Source of the DNA: Frigidibacter sp037095735
GTDB lineage: Bacteria; Pseudomonadota; Alphaproteobacteria; Rhodobacterales; Rhodobacteraceae
Length of the DNA: 64,000 bases
Assembly: GCF_037095735.1 (NCBI RefSeq)
Contig: NZ_JBAWKD010000014.1
Location: 16,160 to 80,159, forward strand
Reading direction: 5' to 3'
The notes under the pieces were generated by a model. The model did no database searches and had not been told where the DNA came from. It saw nothing but the letters and a program-made list of their open reading frames with translations. The first letter of the stretch is position 1. Each line of letters opens with the position of its first letter. The position numbers and the translations under genes are program-made. Positions 18,125-26,802 of the stretch are shown here, piece by piece.

Positions 18125-19371
18125 CGCTCGGTCCTTCCGTCGGCCTCGAACAGCGCCTTCAGGCGGCGGATGCCGGGGGCCATGTCGAACTCGGCGCGCA
18201 CCCGCGCCTCGGCCGCGCGGCCAAGCCGGGCGCGCAGCACCGGGTCGGCGATCGCCCGCGCCAGCGCCGCGGTCAGCGCGGCGGCGTCCTCGGGCGGAAC
18301 CAGCAGCCCGGTCTGCCCGTCGGTCACGAATTCCGGGATCCCCGACAGGTCGGTGCCGATGCAGGCCAGCCGCTGGCTTGCCGCCTCGACGATGACATTG
18401 GGCAGGCCGTCGCGGTCGCCGTCCTCGGTCCGGCGCGAGGCCAGCACGAAGAGATCGGCGGCGCGGTAGGCCGCCAGCACCTCGGTCTGCGCCAGTGCGC
18501 CGGCCCAGATGATGCGTCCGGCGATACCCAGCCGGTCGGCCATCAGCTTCAGCATCGCCAGTTCGCCGCCGCCGCCGACATGGGTCAGCTGCCAGTCCAG
18601 GCCCTCGGGCAGGCCCGCCAGCGCGGTCAGCAGCACGTCGAAGCCCTTCTTCGGCACCGCCCGGCCCACGGTCAGGATCCGCACCGGATCGGCCGGATCG
18701 CGGCCGTCGCGGGGCGGGCGCGGCGCCTCGGGCGCCGGAAAACGGGTCAGGTCGAGCCCGTGATAGGCCAGATGCACCTCCGCGCCGGGGGCAAGGGCGG
18801 CAAGGTGATCGCGGCCCGTGCTGGTGCAGGTCACCGTCCAGCGCGCCTCGGCCAGCTTGTCGGCCAGATCGCGGTCGGGCGTGGTCCAGATGTCCTTGGC
18901 ATGGGCCGAGATCGAGAAACCGCGCCCGGTCAGCTGCGCCGCATAGCGGGTGACAGAGGCCGGGGTATGCGCGAAATGGGCATGCAGCAGCGCCGGGCCG
19001 GGCCCGAGTTCCGCCGCCAGCACCAGCGCCTGCCCGAAGCGGCGCAGCCGGTTCGGGGTGGGATCGCGGGCCAGATCGCCAAGGAAGACCGGCAGCAGCC
19101 GCCAGAAGGCGCGGCGCGGCAGGGCGCGGGCCAGTGCGCAGGCCACGCGCAGCGGCTCTTGGTGAAGATATTCCGGCAGGTAGCGCACCGGGGCGCGGAT
19201 CTCGTCATGGACCGGGTGGCGCTTGGCATCGGTCGGATGGCGCAGCGAGACCAGCTCCAGCGTCAGGCCGGCGCGTTCCAGCCCCAGCAGCTCCTGCGCG
19301 ATGAAGGTCTCGGACAGGCGGGGGTAGCCCTTCAGCACCACCACCAGCCGCGGTGTCGGGCTGTCAGCCAT
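18121..19371 (-). CDS. Glycosyltransferase family 4 (WcaL-like)
   Basis: GT-B glycosyltransferase of 416 residues. The start VVVLKGYPRLSETFIAQE (about residues 10-27) is characteristic of EPS GT4 enzymes of the WcaL/AmsK type. HAHFAHTPAS and SAHAKDIW follow at the acceptor side. The donor domain carries ILTVGRAVPKKGFDVLL and the E-x7-E region around DGLPNVIVEAAS. It should add a hexose to a lipid-linked repeat unit. It overlaps its upstream neighbour by 8 bases and its downstream one by 4, a tightly coupled trio. Confidence 0.88.
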   Translation of the reverse strand: MADSPTPRLVVVLKGYPRLSETFIAQELLGLERAGLTLELVSLRHPTDAKRHPVHDEIRAPVRYLPEYLHQEPLRVACALARALPRRAFWRLLPVFLGDLARDPTPNRLRRFGQALVLAAELGPGPALLHAHFAHTPASVTRYAAQLTGRGFSISAHAKDIWTTPDRDLADKLAEARWTVTCTSTGRDHLAALAPGAEVHLAYHGLDLTRFPAPEAPRPPRDGRDPADPVRILTVGRAVPKKGFDVLLTALAGLPEGLDWQLTHVGGGGELAMLKLMADRLGIAGRIIWAGALAQTEVLAAYRAADLFVLASRRTEDGDRDGLPNVIVEAASQRLACIGTDLSGIPEFVTDGQTGLLVPPEDAAALTAALARAIADPVLRARLGRAAEARVRAEFDMAPGIRRLKALFEADGRTER

Positions 19372-20590
19372 GGACGGCGGTCAGCCTCGGCTTGCGGCGG
19401 TCTTCCAGCCAGTGACCGACCTCGGCGGTGATCCGGGCGAGCCCGCCCAGATCGCGGGCGGCGACGCCCGGCGTCGCTGGCGCCTGCGAGGGGCGTCGGG
19501 CGTCGGGCAGGGTCTGAAGGGCTGCGGCGAGGCGCAGCGGATCGGCGCTTTCCTCTGCGCGCATCATCCGGATCAGGCCCAGTTCGGCCGCGCGGCTGGC
19601 GCGGATCAGCTGTTCCTCGCGCGGGGTGACGCGCGGCACGATCAGGGCCGGGCGGTCGAAGGACAGGATCTCGCAGTAGGTGTTGTAGCCGCCCATGCCG
19701 ACCACCGCCTGCGCCCCGGCGATCAGGTCTTCCATCCGGTTGTCGAACTCGATGACCTCGACCCGCGGCAGCGCGTCGCCCGCGGCCAAAAGCTCGGAGC
19801 GTTCGCGCGCGGGCAGGTAGGGCCCCAGCACCACCACGGCGCGGCGCGTCAGGCCCGGATCGGCGCGATAGGCCGCGAAGACGTCGCGGATCAGCTCGGC
19901 CCCGTCGCCGCCGCCGCCGGTGGTCACAAGGATGTAGTCGCCCAGATCGCGCGAGGGCGTGTCGGCGTGGCGATGGACGCTGCGCTGCAGAAAGCCCGTG
20001 TAGCGCATCCGCGCGCGCAGCGCCGGCGAAACGTCGAGGCCGCCCAGAGGATCGTGGAACCCCTCCGGGCCATAGGCCCAGATGCTGTCGTAATAGCGTT
20101 CGATCTTGCGCAGCATGTCGCTGCGCGCCCATTCGGCGGCCAGCAGGTGCGGGGCGTCCATCACCTCGCGCAGGCCCAGCACCAGCCGCGTGCCCTGCGC
20201 CTTCAGGTAATCGAGCGTCTCCTCGATCTCGCCGTGCAGGCCCATCGGCTCCTTGTCGGTGATGAAGATGTCGGGGCGGAAGGTCTCGGCCGTCTGGCGG
20301 ATCAGCGCCCGGCGCATCGCCAGCGTGTCCTCGAGCTTGGTGTGCGCGGCGAGAGAGGTGTATTCGCCGTTGCGCAGCTTGATGACGCTGGGGATCTTCA
20401 GGAAGTCGACGCGCACGCGGTAGTCGAAGGCCCCGGCGATGGTCGCGCCCGAGATGATCAGCACCGACAGCCCGCGATGCGCCTCGACCAGCGCATGCGC
20501 GATCTCGCGGCAGCGGCGCAGGTGACCCAGCCCGAACGTGTCGTGGCTGTACATCAGGATCCGGGCGTTGTCGAAGCTGGGACTATCCAT
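19364..20590 (-). CDS. Glycosyltransferase, GT28-like
   Basis: A 408-residue GT-B protein beginning ILMYSHDTFGLGHLRRC (about residues 11-27), an acceptor-side glycine loop. The C-terminal donor site resembles MurG: LVTTGGGGDGAELI and VGMGGYNTYCEIL. It heads the minus-strand operon 20590 to 13531 (three glycosyltransferases, degenerate ABC exporter, cNMP-binding protein). Sugar and acceptor are unknown. The next gene upstream on this strand ends 83 bases away, and transcription from the ABC importer operon could run in. Confidence 0.82.
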   Translation of the reverse strand: MDSPSFDNARILMYSHDTFGLGHLRRCREIAHALVEAHRGLSVLIISGATIAGAFDYRVRVDFLKIPSVIKLRNGEYTSLAAHTKLEDTLAMRRALIRQTAETFRPDIFITDKEPMGLHGEIEETLDYLKAQGTRLVLGLREVMDAPHLLAAEWARSDMLRKIERYYDSIWAYGPEGFHDPLGGLDVSPALRARMRYTGFLQRSVHRHADTPSRDLGDYILVTTGGGGDGAELIRDVFAAYRADPGLTRRAVVVLGPYLPARERSELLAAGDALPRVEVIEFDNRMEDLIAGAQAVVGMGGYNTYCEILSFDRPALIVPRVTPREEQLIRASRAAELGLIRMMRAEESADPLRLAAALQTLPDARRPSQAPATPGVAARDLGGLARITAEVGHWLEDRRKPRLTAVHG

Positions 20591-20673
20591 GGGCCGCTCT
20601 CATTTCAGAGACGGGGCCGCCGGGCAAGCGGTGCGTTGGTCTGCCGCGGTGCGCTGAAGCACAGCCGGTCCGC

Positions 20674-21846
20674 TCAACGATAGGGGTCTGCCGCATCGCG
20701 CAATCCATCGCCAAGGAAGTTGAACGCCAGGATCACCAGCACCACCGGAAGCATCGGCCAGAGCAGCCAGGGGTAGATGGCGATGATGTTGATGCCGCGC
20801 GCCTCGGTCAGCAGGATGCCCCAGCTGGTGACCGGCGGGCGCAGGCCAAGCCCTAGGAACGTCAGCGCCGTCTCGCCCAGGATCATCCCGGGCACCGAGA
20901 GGCTGGCCGAGGCGATCAGGTGCGACAGGAAGCCGGGCACGAGGTGGCGGGCGATGATGCGCGGGCTTTTCGCCCCCATCAGCTCGGCCGCCAGCACGTA
21001 GTCCTCTTCCCTGAGCGCGAAGAGCTTCGAGCGGACGGCGCGGGCCTGTCCGGTCCAGTCGAGCATGCCGAGGATCACCGTGATCCCCAGATAGACGAGG
21101 ATCGGTGACCACGAGACCGGGATGATCGCCGCCAGCGTCATCCACAGCGGGATCGAGGGGATCGACTGCAGCACCTCGATCGTGCGCTGCATCGCGGTGT
21201 CGAACCAGCCGCCGCGATAGCCGGCGATGCCGCCGATGGTGATGCCCAGCGAGAAGCTGATCAGCGTGCCCAGCAGCCCCACCGTCAGCGAGATCCGCGC
21301 TCCGTAGAGGATGCGCGAGAACACGTCGCGCCCTAGCCGGTCGGTGCCGAGGAAGGCCACGCGCCCGCCCTCGGCCGGGCAGACGAGGTGGCGATCGGCC
21401 TCGATCAGGCCCCAGAATTCATAGGGCTCGCCCCGGCAGAAGAAGCGCAGCTTCTGCACCTGGTCCGGGTCGTCAGTATAGACCCGCTGCAGCTTCACCA
21501 TGTCGAGCTGCATGGTCTGGCCGTAGACGAAGGGCCCGACGAAGCGGCCCTCGTGGAACAGGTGAACCTGCTGAGGGGGTTGATAGATGAAGTTCACGTC
21601 GCGGGTGTCGCGGCCATAGGGCGCGAGGAACTCGGTGATCAGCAGCGATCCATACATCAGGATCAAAAACACGCCCGAGATCACCGCCAGCCGGTGCTTG
21701 CGGAATTTCAGCCACATCAGCCGCAGCTGCGAGGCCTCGCTCACCGCGCGGGCCTGCACCGCGCCCGGCTCGTGCGTCGGGTCGAAGGGCAGGTCCGAGA
21801 CGTAATGCGTCATCGGCGCGCCGGGGGGGCCAAGCTTCAGCGTCAC
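20674..21846 (-). CDS. Peptide/oligosaccharide-type ABC importer permease (DppC-like) with long periplasmic insert
   Basis: Inner-membrane permease of 390 residues, BPD_transp_1 family. After the first membrane span (about residues 53-73) comes an insert of about 90 residues (roughly 75-165) before the motif GTDRLGRDVFSR. DppC proteins usually have about 20 residues there. The insert has the segment LRFFCRGEPYEFWGLI. Such inserts occur in a branch that includes oligosaccharide importers, so a glycan fragment is a possible cargo; this is an inference. The EAA loop is around DYVLAAELMGAKS. The start overlaps the DppB-like stop by 4 bases; a second ATG lies 33 bases inside. Confidence 0.9.
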   Translation of the reverse strand: MTLKLGPPGAPMTHYVSDLPFDPTHEPGAVQARAVSEASQLRLMWLKFRKHRLAVISGVFLILMYGSLLITEFLAPYGRDTRDVNFIYQPPQQVHLFHEGRFVGPFVYGQTMQLDMVKLQRVYTDDPDQVQKLRFFCRGEPYEFWGLIEADRHLVCPAEGGRVAFLGTDRLGRDVFSRILYGARISLTVGLLGTLISFSLGITIGGIAGYRGGWFDTAMQRTIEVLQSIPSIPLWMTLAAIIPVSWSPILVYLGITVILGMLDWTGQARAVRSKLFALREEDYVLAAELMGAKSPRIIARHLVPGFLSHLIASASLSVPGMILGETALTFLGLGLRPPVTSWGILLTEARGINIIAIYPWLLWPMLPVVLVILAFNFLGDGLRDAADPYR

Positions 21847-22841
21847 CGCGACTTCCTCCCCTGCAGGCGGATCCGCGGGTCGAGGAAGGTCAGCGCGATG
21901 TCCGACACCAGCACGCCGATCACGGTCAGGAACGCGAGATACATCAGGAACGAGCCGGCCAGATACATGTCCTGGCTCTGCAGGGCGCGGATCAGCATCG
22001 GGCCGGTGGTTTCCAGCGACAGGATGATCGCCGTCACCTCAGCCCCCGAGATGATCGAGGGCAGGATCGAGCCGATGTCGGACACGAAGAAGTTCAGCGC
22101 CATGCGCAGCGGGTATTTCAGCGTGGTGCGGGTGGGCGACAGGCCCTTGGCCCGGGCGGTGGTGACATAGGGCTTGTTCAACTCGTCCAGCAGGTTCGCG
22201 CGCAGCCGCCGCGCCATGCCGGCGGTGCCCGCGGTGCCGATGATCAGCACCGGGATCCAGATGTGCGCAAGGATCGAGCGCGTCTTGTCCCAGCTCATCG
22301 GCTGGTTCAGATACTGCAGGTCCATCAGGTGGCCGATGGTGGTGCCGAACCAGATGTTGGCGAAATACATCATGATGATCGCCATCAGGAAATGCGGGAT
22401 CGCGATGCCCATCAGCCCCAGCAGCGTCAGCCCGTAGTCGCCCCAGCTGTAGGGCCGCGTCGCGGAATAGAGCCCGATCGGGAAGGCGAGCAGCCAGGTG
22501 AAAAGGATGGTCACGAACGAGACCATCATCGTCAGCCACAGCCGGTCGCCCACCACCTCGTTCACCGGCATCCGGTATTCGAAGCTGTAGCCGAAATCGC
22601 CGTGCAACATACCGGTGACCCAGTGCAGGTAGCGCACCGGCATCGGCTGGTCGAAGCCGTAGCGCGCCTTCAGCTCTTCGATCTCCTGCAGGTCCGCGGG
22701 CTCGCCCAGGGCCCTCAGCTCCTGCACGTAGCTTTCGAAATAGTCGCCCGGCGGCAGCTCGACGATGGTGAAGACCAAGACCGAGATCAGGCCCAGCGTG
22801 GGGATCATCATCAGGATCCGGCGCAGGATGTAGCCCAGCAT
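21843..22841 (-). CDS. Peptide/oligosaccharide-type ABC importer permease (DppB-like)
   Basis: Inner-membrane permease of 332 residues starting MLGYILRRILMMIPTL, the typical DppB first span. KARYGFDQPMPVRYLHW lies in the periplasmic segment, five more spans follow, and the EAA loop is near PYVTTARAKGLSPTRT. ATG 22839-22841 is chosen because translation from an upstream in-frame ATG would add 23 non-hydrophobic residues overlapping the binding-protein gene. It is encoded 4 bases after the binding-protein stop. Confidence 0.92.
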   Translation of the reverse strand: MLGYILRRILMMIPTLGLISVLVFTIVELPPGDYFESYVQELRALGEPADLQEIEELKARYGFDQPMPVRYLHWVTGMLHGDFGYSFEYRMPVNEVVGDRLWLTMMVSFVTILFTWLLAFPIGLYSATRPYSWGDYGLTLLGLMGIAIPHFLMAIIMMYFANIWFGTTIGHLMDLQYLNQPMSWDKTRSILAHIWIPVLIIGTAGTAGMARRLRANLLDELNKPYVTTARAKGLSPTRTTLKYPLRMALNFFVSDIGSILPSIISGAEVTAIILSLETTGPMLIRALQSQDMYLAGSFLMYLAFLTVIGVLVSDIALTFLDPRIRLQGRKSR

Positions 22842-22845
22842 CGCC

Positions 22846-24780
22846 TCAGCCCTCCGGTCCCAGCCAGAACGTGTCCGGCATGTAGATCCCCAGCAGCGAG
22901 GTCGGCACATAGCCGATCAGCCCGCCCTGCGGCAGGTTGCGCAGGTTGCGCCGCGCCAGGATCGGCTGCGGGGCGGAATTCACCGTGCCGATGGTGAAGA
23001 CCTGGTCGGCCTGGATCTGCAGCATCCGGTGCCAGATCCCGGCCCGCTGCGTGGTGTCCGAGGTCTCGCGCCAGTCCTTGACCAGCCCGACCAGCTCCTG
23101 CACCTCGGGCATCTCGGGCGCATGGCCCTGCAGCCCGCCCGACATGTAATGCACGCCCCATTGCGGCCACTGGTACTGGTCGTCGGCGGTGGGTGCCAGT
23201 TCGTAGGGCGGCATCTCGGCGGTGGGCAGCGCATTGTCGAGCCCCATCCACACCGACATCGTGACCTGCCCGGCCATGATCCGGCTGCGGAACAGGTCGC
23301 GCTGCGACACCCGCGTCCAGAGCGCGATCCCGATCTGGCGGAAGTGATCGGTGATCAGTTCGAGCACGTCGGTTTCCAGCGTGCTCTCGCCCGCGCTCTC
23401 GACCATCAGGCCCGCGGTGCGTCCGTCGGGAAGCCGCCGGAACCCGTCGAGCGCCGGCGGCGTCAGCCCGGCCGCGTCCAGCAGTGCGTTCGCCTGATCG
23501 GGATCGTGCACCGCCCATGCGGTGGCGTATTCGGGGCGGAACAGCGGGCTTTCGGGCAGCACGGTGTTCGCGCTCTCGCGCGCCAGCCCGAAGAACAGCA
23601 CCTTGTTGATCTCTTCGCGGTCGATGGCCAGCGACATCGCCCGGCGCACCCGCACGTCGCGCAAGAGCGACCGCCAGACCGCGTCGCCGCAGGTCAGGTT
23701 CGGGATCAGCGCCACGCGCGATCCCTGGCTGCGCTTCCACAGCGAGACGCTGACCGGATAGCGCGCCTCGGCCTCCTTCAGCAGGGTGTAGTCCGCGAAG
23801 TCGAGCGCGACCGGCTGCAGGTCGCTTTCCCCGGTCGCGACCTTGGCCGGAATGATCTCGTAGGAGCTGACGTTCAGCAGCACCCGGTCGACATAGGGCA
23901 GCTGCAGCCCGTTCTCGTCCACGCGGTGGAAATAGGGATTGCGCTCGAAGACGAACTGCTGGGCCGGGGGCTTCGTCCGCGGCCGCCAAGGTTCCAGCGT
24001 CGGCAGGTCGGGGTTCTCGGGGCGGCTGAAGCGCGACATCTTCATGTGCAGCGCCGCCCAGTCGTCGACGCGCTCGGCCTTGGCCAGTTCCTCCAGCCGC
24101 TCGGCCGGGGTGTAGCGCGCGTGATAGCCCTTCATGTAATGGGCGGGCAGGAACAGCCGGATCGGCACCGGCGCGGCCAGGCCCGGCAGCAGGTCGGGCA
24201 GGTGGTCGTCCCAGCTGTAGCGGACCGTGACCTCGTCTAGCACCTCGAAGCGCGGGCCCTTGTCGGCTGCCTTCAGCTCGCGCTGCATGCCGCCCAGCTC
24301 GTCGTGCTGGATGACGTCCTCCCAGCAATAGCGGAAGTCCTCGGCGGTGAAGGGATGGCCGTCGGACCAGCGGTGCCCCTCGCGCAGGTGGAAGGTGTAG
24401 ACGCGGTCGTCCTCGACCTCGTAGCCGGCGAGGATGTCGGGGATCAGGTTCAGCTTCGCGTCGTAGCCGACCAGCCGCGAATAGCCGAGGATCGGCATGT
24501 AGCGCACGTCGCGCTGCCCGCCGATCAGCATCCGCAGGGTGCCGCCGTGCCGGCCCGGCTGGTGGCCGTTCTGCGTCAGCTCGACCACGCGCGGCACGCG
24601 GGGCAGGCGGCCGAAGACATCGGGCATCTGGCCGATCGCCACCGCGTCGTCCAGCGTCGGCGGCCCGGTGAAGTTGACGAAGCTCGCCCCGGCAAGACCG
24701 GGCGCCAGCGCCGAGCCGGCCGCAAGCAGACCCAGCGCCCGACGCCGCGTCAGCGGCAGCCCGGTGGCGGACCGGGTCAC
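22846..24780 (-). CDS. Large ABC importer substrate-binding protein, Tat-exported
   Basis: SBP_bac_5-class periplasmic binding protein of 644 residues, larger than the usual 500-550. The signal is twin-arginine (TRRRALGLLAAGSALAPG, residues 10-27). RVYTFHLREGHRWSDGHPF, cut here to its core HLREGHRWSDG, is the family strand near residue 150. A size above 600 is typical of the branch that handles larger or carbohydrate ligands, in line with the long insert in the partner permease. The gene lies within a glycan region. Its start overlaps the ATPase stop by 4 bases. Confidence 0.9.
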   Translation of the reverse strand: MTRSATGLPLTRRRALGLLAAGSALAPGLAGASFVNFTGPPTLDDAVAIGQMPDVFGRLPRVPRVVELTQNGHQPGRHGGTLRMLIGGQRDVRYMPILGYSRLVGYDAKLNLIPDILAGYEVEDDRVYTFHLREGHRWSDGHPFTAEDFRYCWEDVIQHDELGGMQRELKAADKGPRFEVLDEVTVRYSWDDHLPDLLPGLAAPVPIRLFLPAHYMKGYHARYTPAERLEELAKAERVDDWAALHMKMSRFSRPENPDLPTLEPWRPRTKPPAQQFVFERNPYFHRVDENGLQLPYVDRVLLNVSSYEIIPAKVATGESDLQPVALDFADYTLLKEAEARYPVSVSLWKRSQGSRVALIPNLTCGDAVWRSLLRDVRVRRAMSLAIDREEINKVLFFGLARESANTVLPESPLFRPEYATAWAVHDPDQANALLDAAGLTPPALDGFRRLPDGRTAGLMVESAGESTLETDVLELITDHFRQIGIALWTRVSQRDLFRSRIMAGQVTMSVWMGLDNALPTAEMPPYELAPTADDQYQWPQWGVHYMSGGLQGHAPEMPEVQELVGLVKDWRETSDTTQRAGIWHRMLQIQADQVFTIGTVNSAPQPILARRNLRNLPQGGLIGYVPTSLLGIYMPDTFWLGPEG

Positions 24781-26642
24781 GAGACCAGCTCCCGCGCGTC
24801 GGCCGCGGCGCGGACCCGCACGAGGTGTCCATCGCCGAGGTCGGCCATCTGCATCGCTGTGCCCGGCTCTTCGCGGAAGGCGGGGTCCCAGTCGGCGGCC
24901 TTGCCGACGGCGCGACTGACGACCGGCAGGTCGAGCGGGTGGTCAAGGTCGGGCAGCGGCACCGCGGCCATCAGCGCCTGCGTGTAGGGATGCACCGGGC
25001 TCTCCATCAGCCTGTCGCGGGGCGCGATCTCGACCAGCCGGCCCTGCCACATCACGGCGACCCGGTCGGCCATGTAGTTCACCACCGCGAGGTTATGCGA
25101 CACGAAGAGATAGGTCAGTTTAAGTTCGGACTGCAAATCCTTGAGAAGATTCAGGATCTGCGCCTGAACCGACGCATCCAGCGCCGAGACCGGCTCATCG
25201 CAGACCACAAGCTCCGGCCACAGCGCCAAGGCGCGCGCGATGCCGATCCGCTGCCGCTGCCCGCCCGAGAAACTGTGCGGATAGCGCTGCGCCGCGCCGC
25301 GGCCGAGGCCCACGGCATGCAGCAGCGCCGCGACGGTCTGCGCGCGCTCGGCAGGGGTGCCGCGGCGGTGGATGTCGAGCGGTTCGGACAGGATCCGTCC
25401 CACCGGCATCCGTGGCGACAGCGACGAGACCGGGTCCTGGAAGATCAGCTGCGCGCGGGCGCGGAAGGCGTCAAGCTCGGGCCCCTCGAGCCCGCCCACG
25501 TCGATCGCGCGGGTGCCGTCGTCGAAGAGGATGCTGCCGCTGTCGGGGCGCATCGCCCGCACCAGCATCTTGCCCAGCGTCGTCTTGCCCGAGCCGCTTT
25601 CGCCGACAAGGCCAAGGCATTCGCCGCGGTGGATGTCGAAGCTGACGTCCTGCACTGCGAACTGGGGGGCGGTGGCGCGTTGGAACAGCCGCCAGCTTTC
25701 GCCGCGCGGCAGGAAGGATTTCGAGACATGGCGCAGCTGCACCAGCGGCCGCTCGTGCGGATGCGGCATCGCGGGCGGCTGCGCCGGGCGCGCGGCGATG
25801 CGGCCGATCTCGTGCACGCGCTCGGCCGGGATCTCGCGCAGCGGCTTCAGCCGCTCGCGCGCGCCGGGGCCGAAGCCGGGCAGCGCCGCCATCAGCCCGC
25901 GCAGATAGGGATGGCCGGGCCGCCGGAAGATGTCCTCGACCGGGCCGGCCTCCATCACGCGGCCCTCGTGCATCACCACCACCTCGTCGGCGGTGTTGGC
26001 CACCACGCCGAGATCATGGGTGATCAGCAGCACCGCCAGATTGAATTCGTCCTGCAACTCCTTGAGCAGGCCAAGGATCTGCGCCTGGATCGTCACGTCC
26101 AGCGCCGTCGTCGGCTCGTCCGCGATCAGCAGCGAGGGGCCGCAGATCAGCGCCATCGCGATCATCGCGCGCTGGCGCATGCCCCCCGACAGCTCGAAGG
26201 GATACATGTCGTAGATGCGGCGCGGGTCGCGGAAGCCGACGCGGGCCAGCATGTGCTCGGCCTGCTCGCGCCGCTCGGCGGGGCTGAGCAGGGTGTGGAT
26301 CTTCAGCGGCTCGGACACCTGGTCGCCGATGCGGTGCAGCACCGAGAACGAGGTCATCGGCTCCTGGAAGATCATCCCGACGCGGGCGCCGCGGATCTGG
26401 CGGATCCGGCGGCCGTCATGGGGCAGCGACAGCAGGTCCTGCGGCCCTTCGGGCCCGCCCTCGTCGAACAGGATCCGCCCCGAGACGCGGGCCTGCGGGC
26501 TTTGCAGCCCGAGGATCGTCTGGCTGATGATCGTCTTGCCCGAACCCGACTCGCCCACCAGCGCCGTGACCTTGCCCGGAAGCACGCGCAGGCTCGCCTC
26601 CCTGACCGCGGTGATCTCGCCGCGCAGAAGCGGGAAGGTCAC
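24777..26642 (-). CDS. Fused double ABC ATPase (DppD-DppF type)
   Basis: Both ATPase subunits of the importer in one chain of 621 residues. The first domain has GESGSGKT (about residues 31-38), LSGGMRQR and LLIADEPTTALD. The second has another GESGSGKT, FSGGQRQR and VVCDEPVSALD. Both sites look catalytically intact. GTG 26642 is the first standard start in frame. However, the 19 codons upstream encode LLRIESLSVTF, the expected first strand of such proteins, and a CTG at 26697-26699 has an AGGA seven bases ahead, so the true start may be that CTG. First gene of the operon continuing to 20674. Confidence 0.9.
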   Translation of the reverse strand: MTFPLLRGEITAVREASLRVLPGKVTALVGESGSGKTIISQTILGLQSPQARVSGRILFDEGGPEGPQDLLSLPHDGRRIRQIRGARVGMIFQEPMTSFSVLHRIGDQVSEPLKIHTLLSPAERREQAEHMLARVGFRDPRRIYDMYPFELSGGMRQRAMIAMALICGPSLLIADEPTTALDVTIQAQILGLLKELQDEFNLAVLLITHDLGVVANTADEVVVMHEGRVMEAGPVEDIFRRPGHPYLRGLMAALPGFGPGARERLKPLREIPAERVHEIGRIAARPAQPPAMPHPHERPLVQLRHVSKSFLPRGESWRLFQRATAPQFAVQDVSFDIHRGECLGLVGESGSGKTTLGKMLVRAMRPDSGSILFDDGTRAIDVGGLEGPELDAFRARAQLIFQDPVSSLSPRMPVGRILSEPLDIHRRGTPAERAQTVAALLHAVGLGRGAAQRYPHSFSGGQRQRIGIARALALWPELVVCDEPVSALDASVQAQILNLLKDLQSELKLTYLFVSHNLAVVNYMADRVAVMWQGRLVEIAPRDRLMESPVHPYTQALMAAVPLPDLDHPLDLPVVSRAVGKAADWDPAFREEPGTAMQMADLGDGHLVRVRAAADARELVS

Positions 26643-26802
26643 GGACAGGGACTCGATCCTCAGCAGATCGCGTCCGCGGGTCTGGGCAGCCTGTTCCAGT
26701 CGGTTTTCCTCGTGTCAGAAGGGGGCGCGGGGCCATCCCCGTTGCACAGCCCCGTGCTGAGAGCTACGCGCGTCTTGGGCCAAAACACCAGAGGGGAGTG
26801 AC

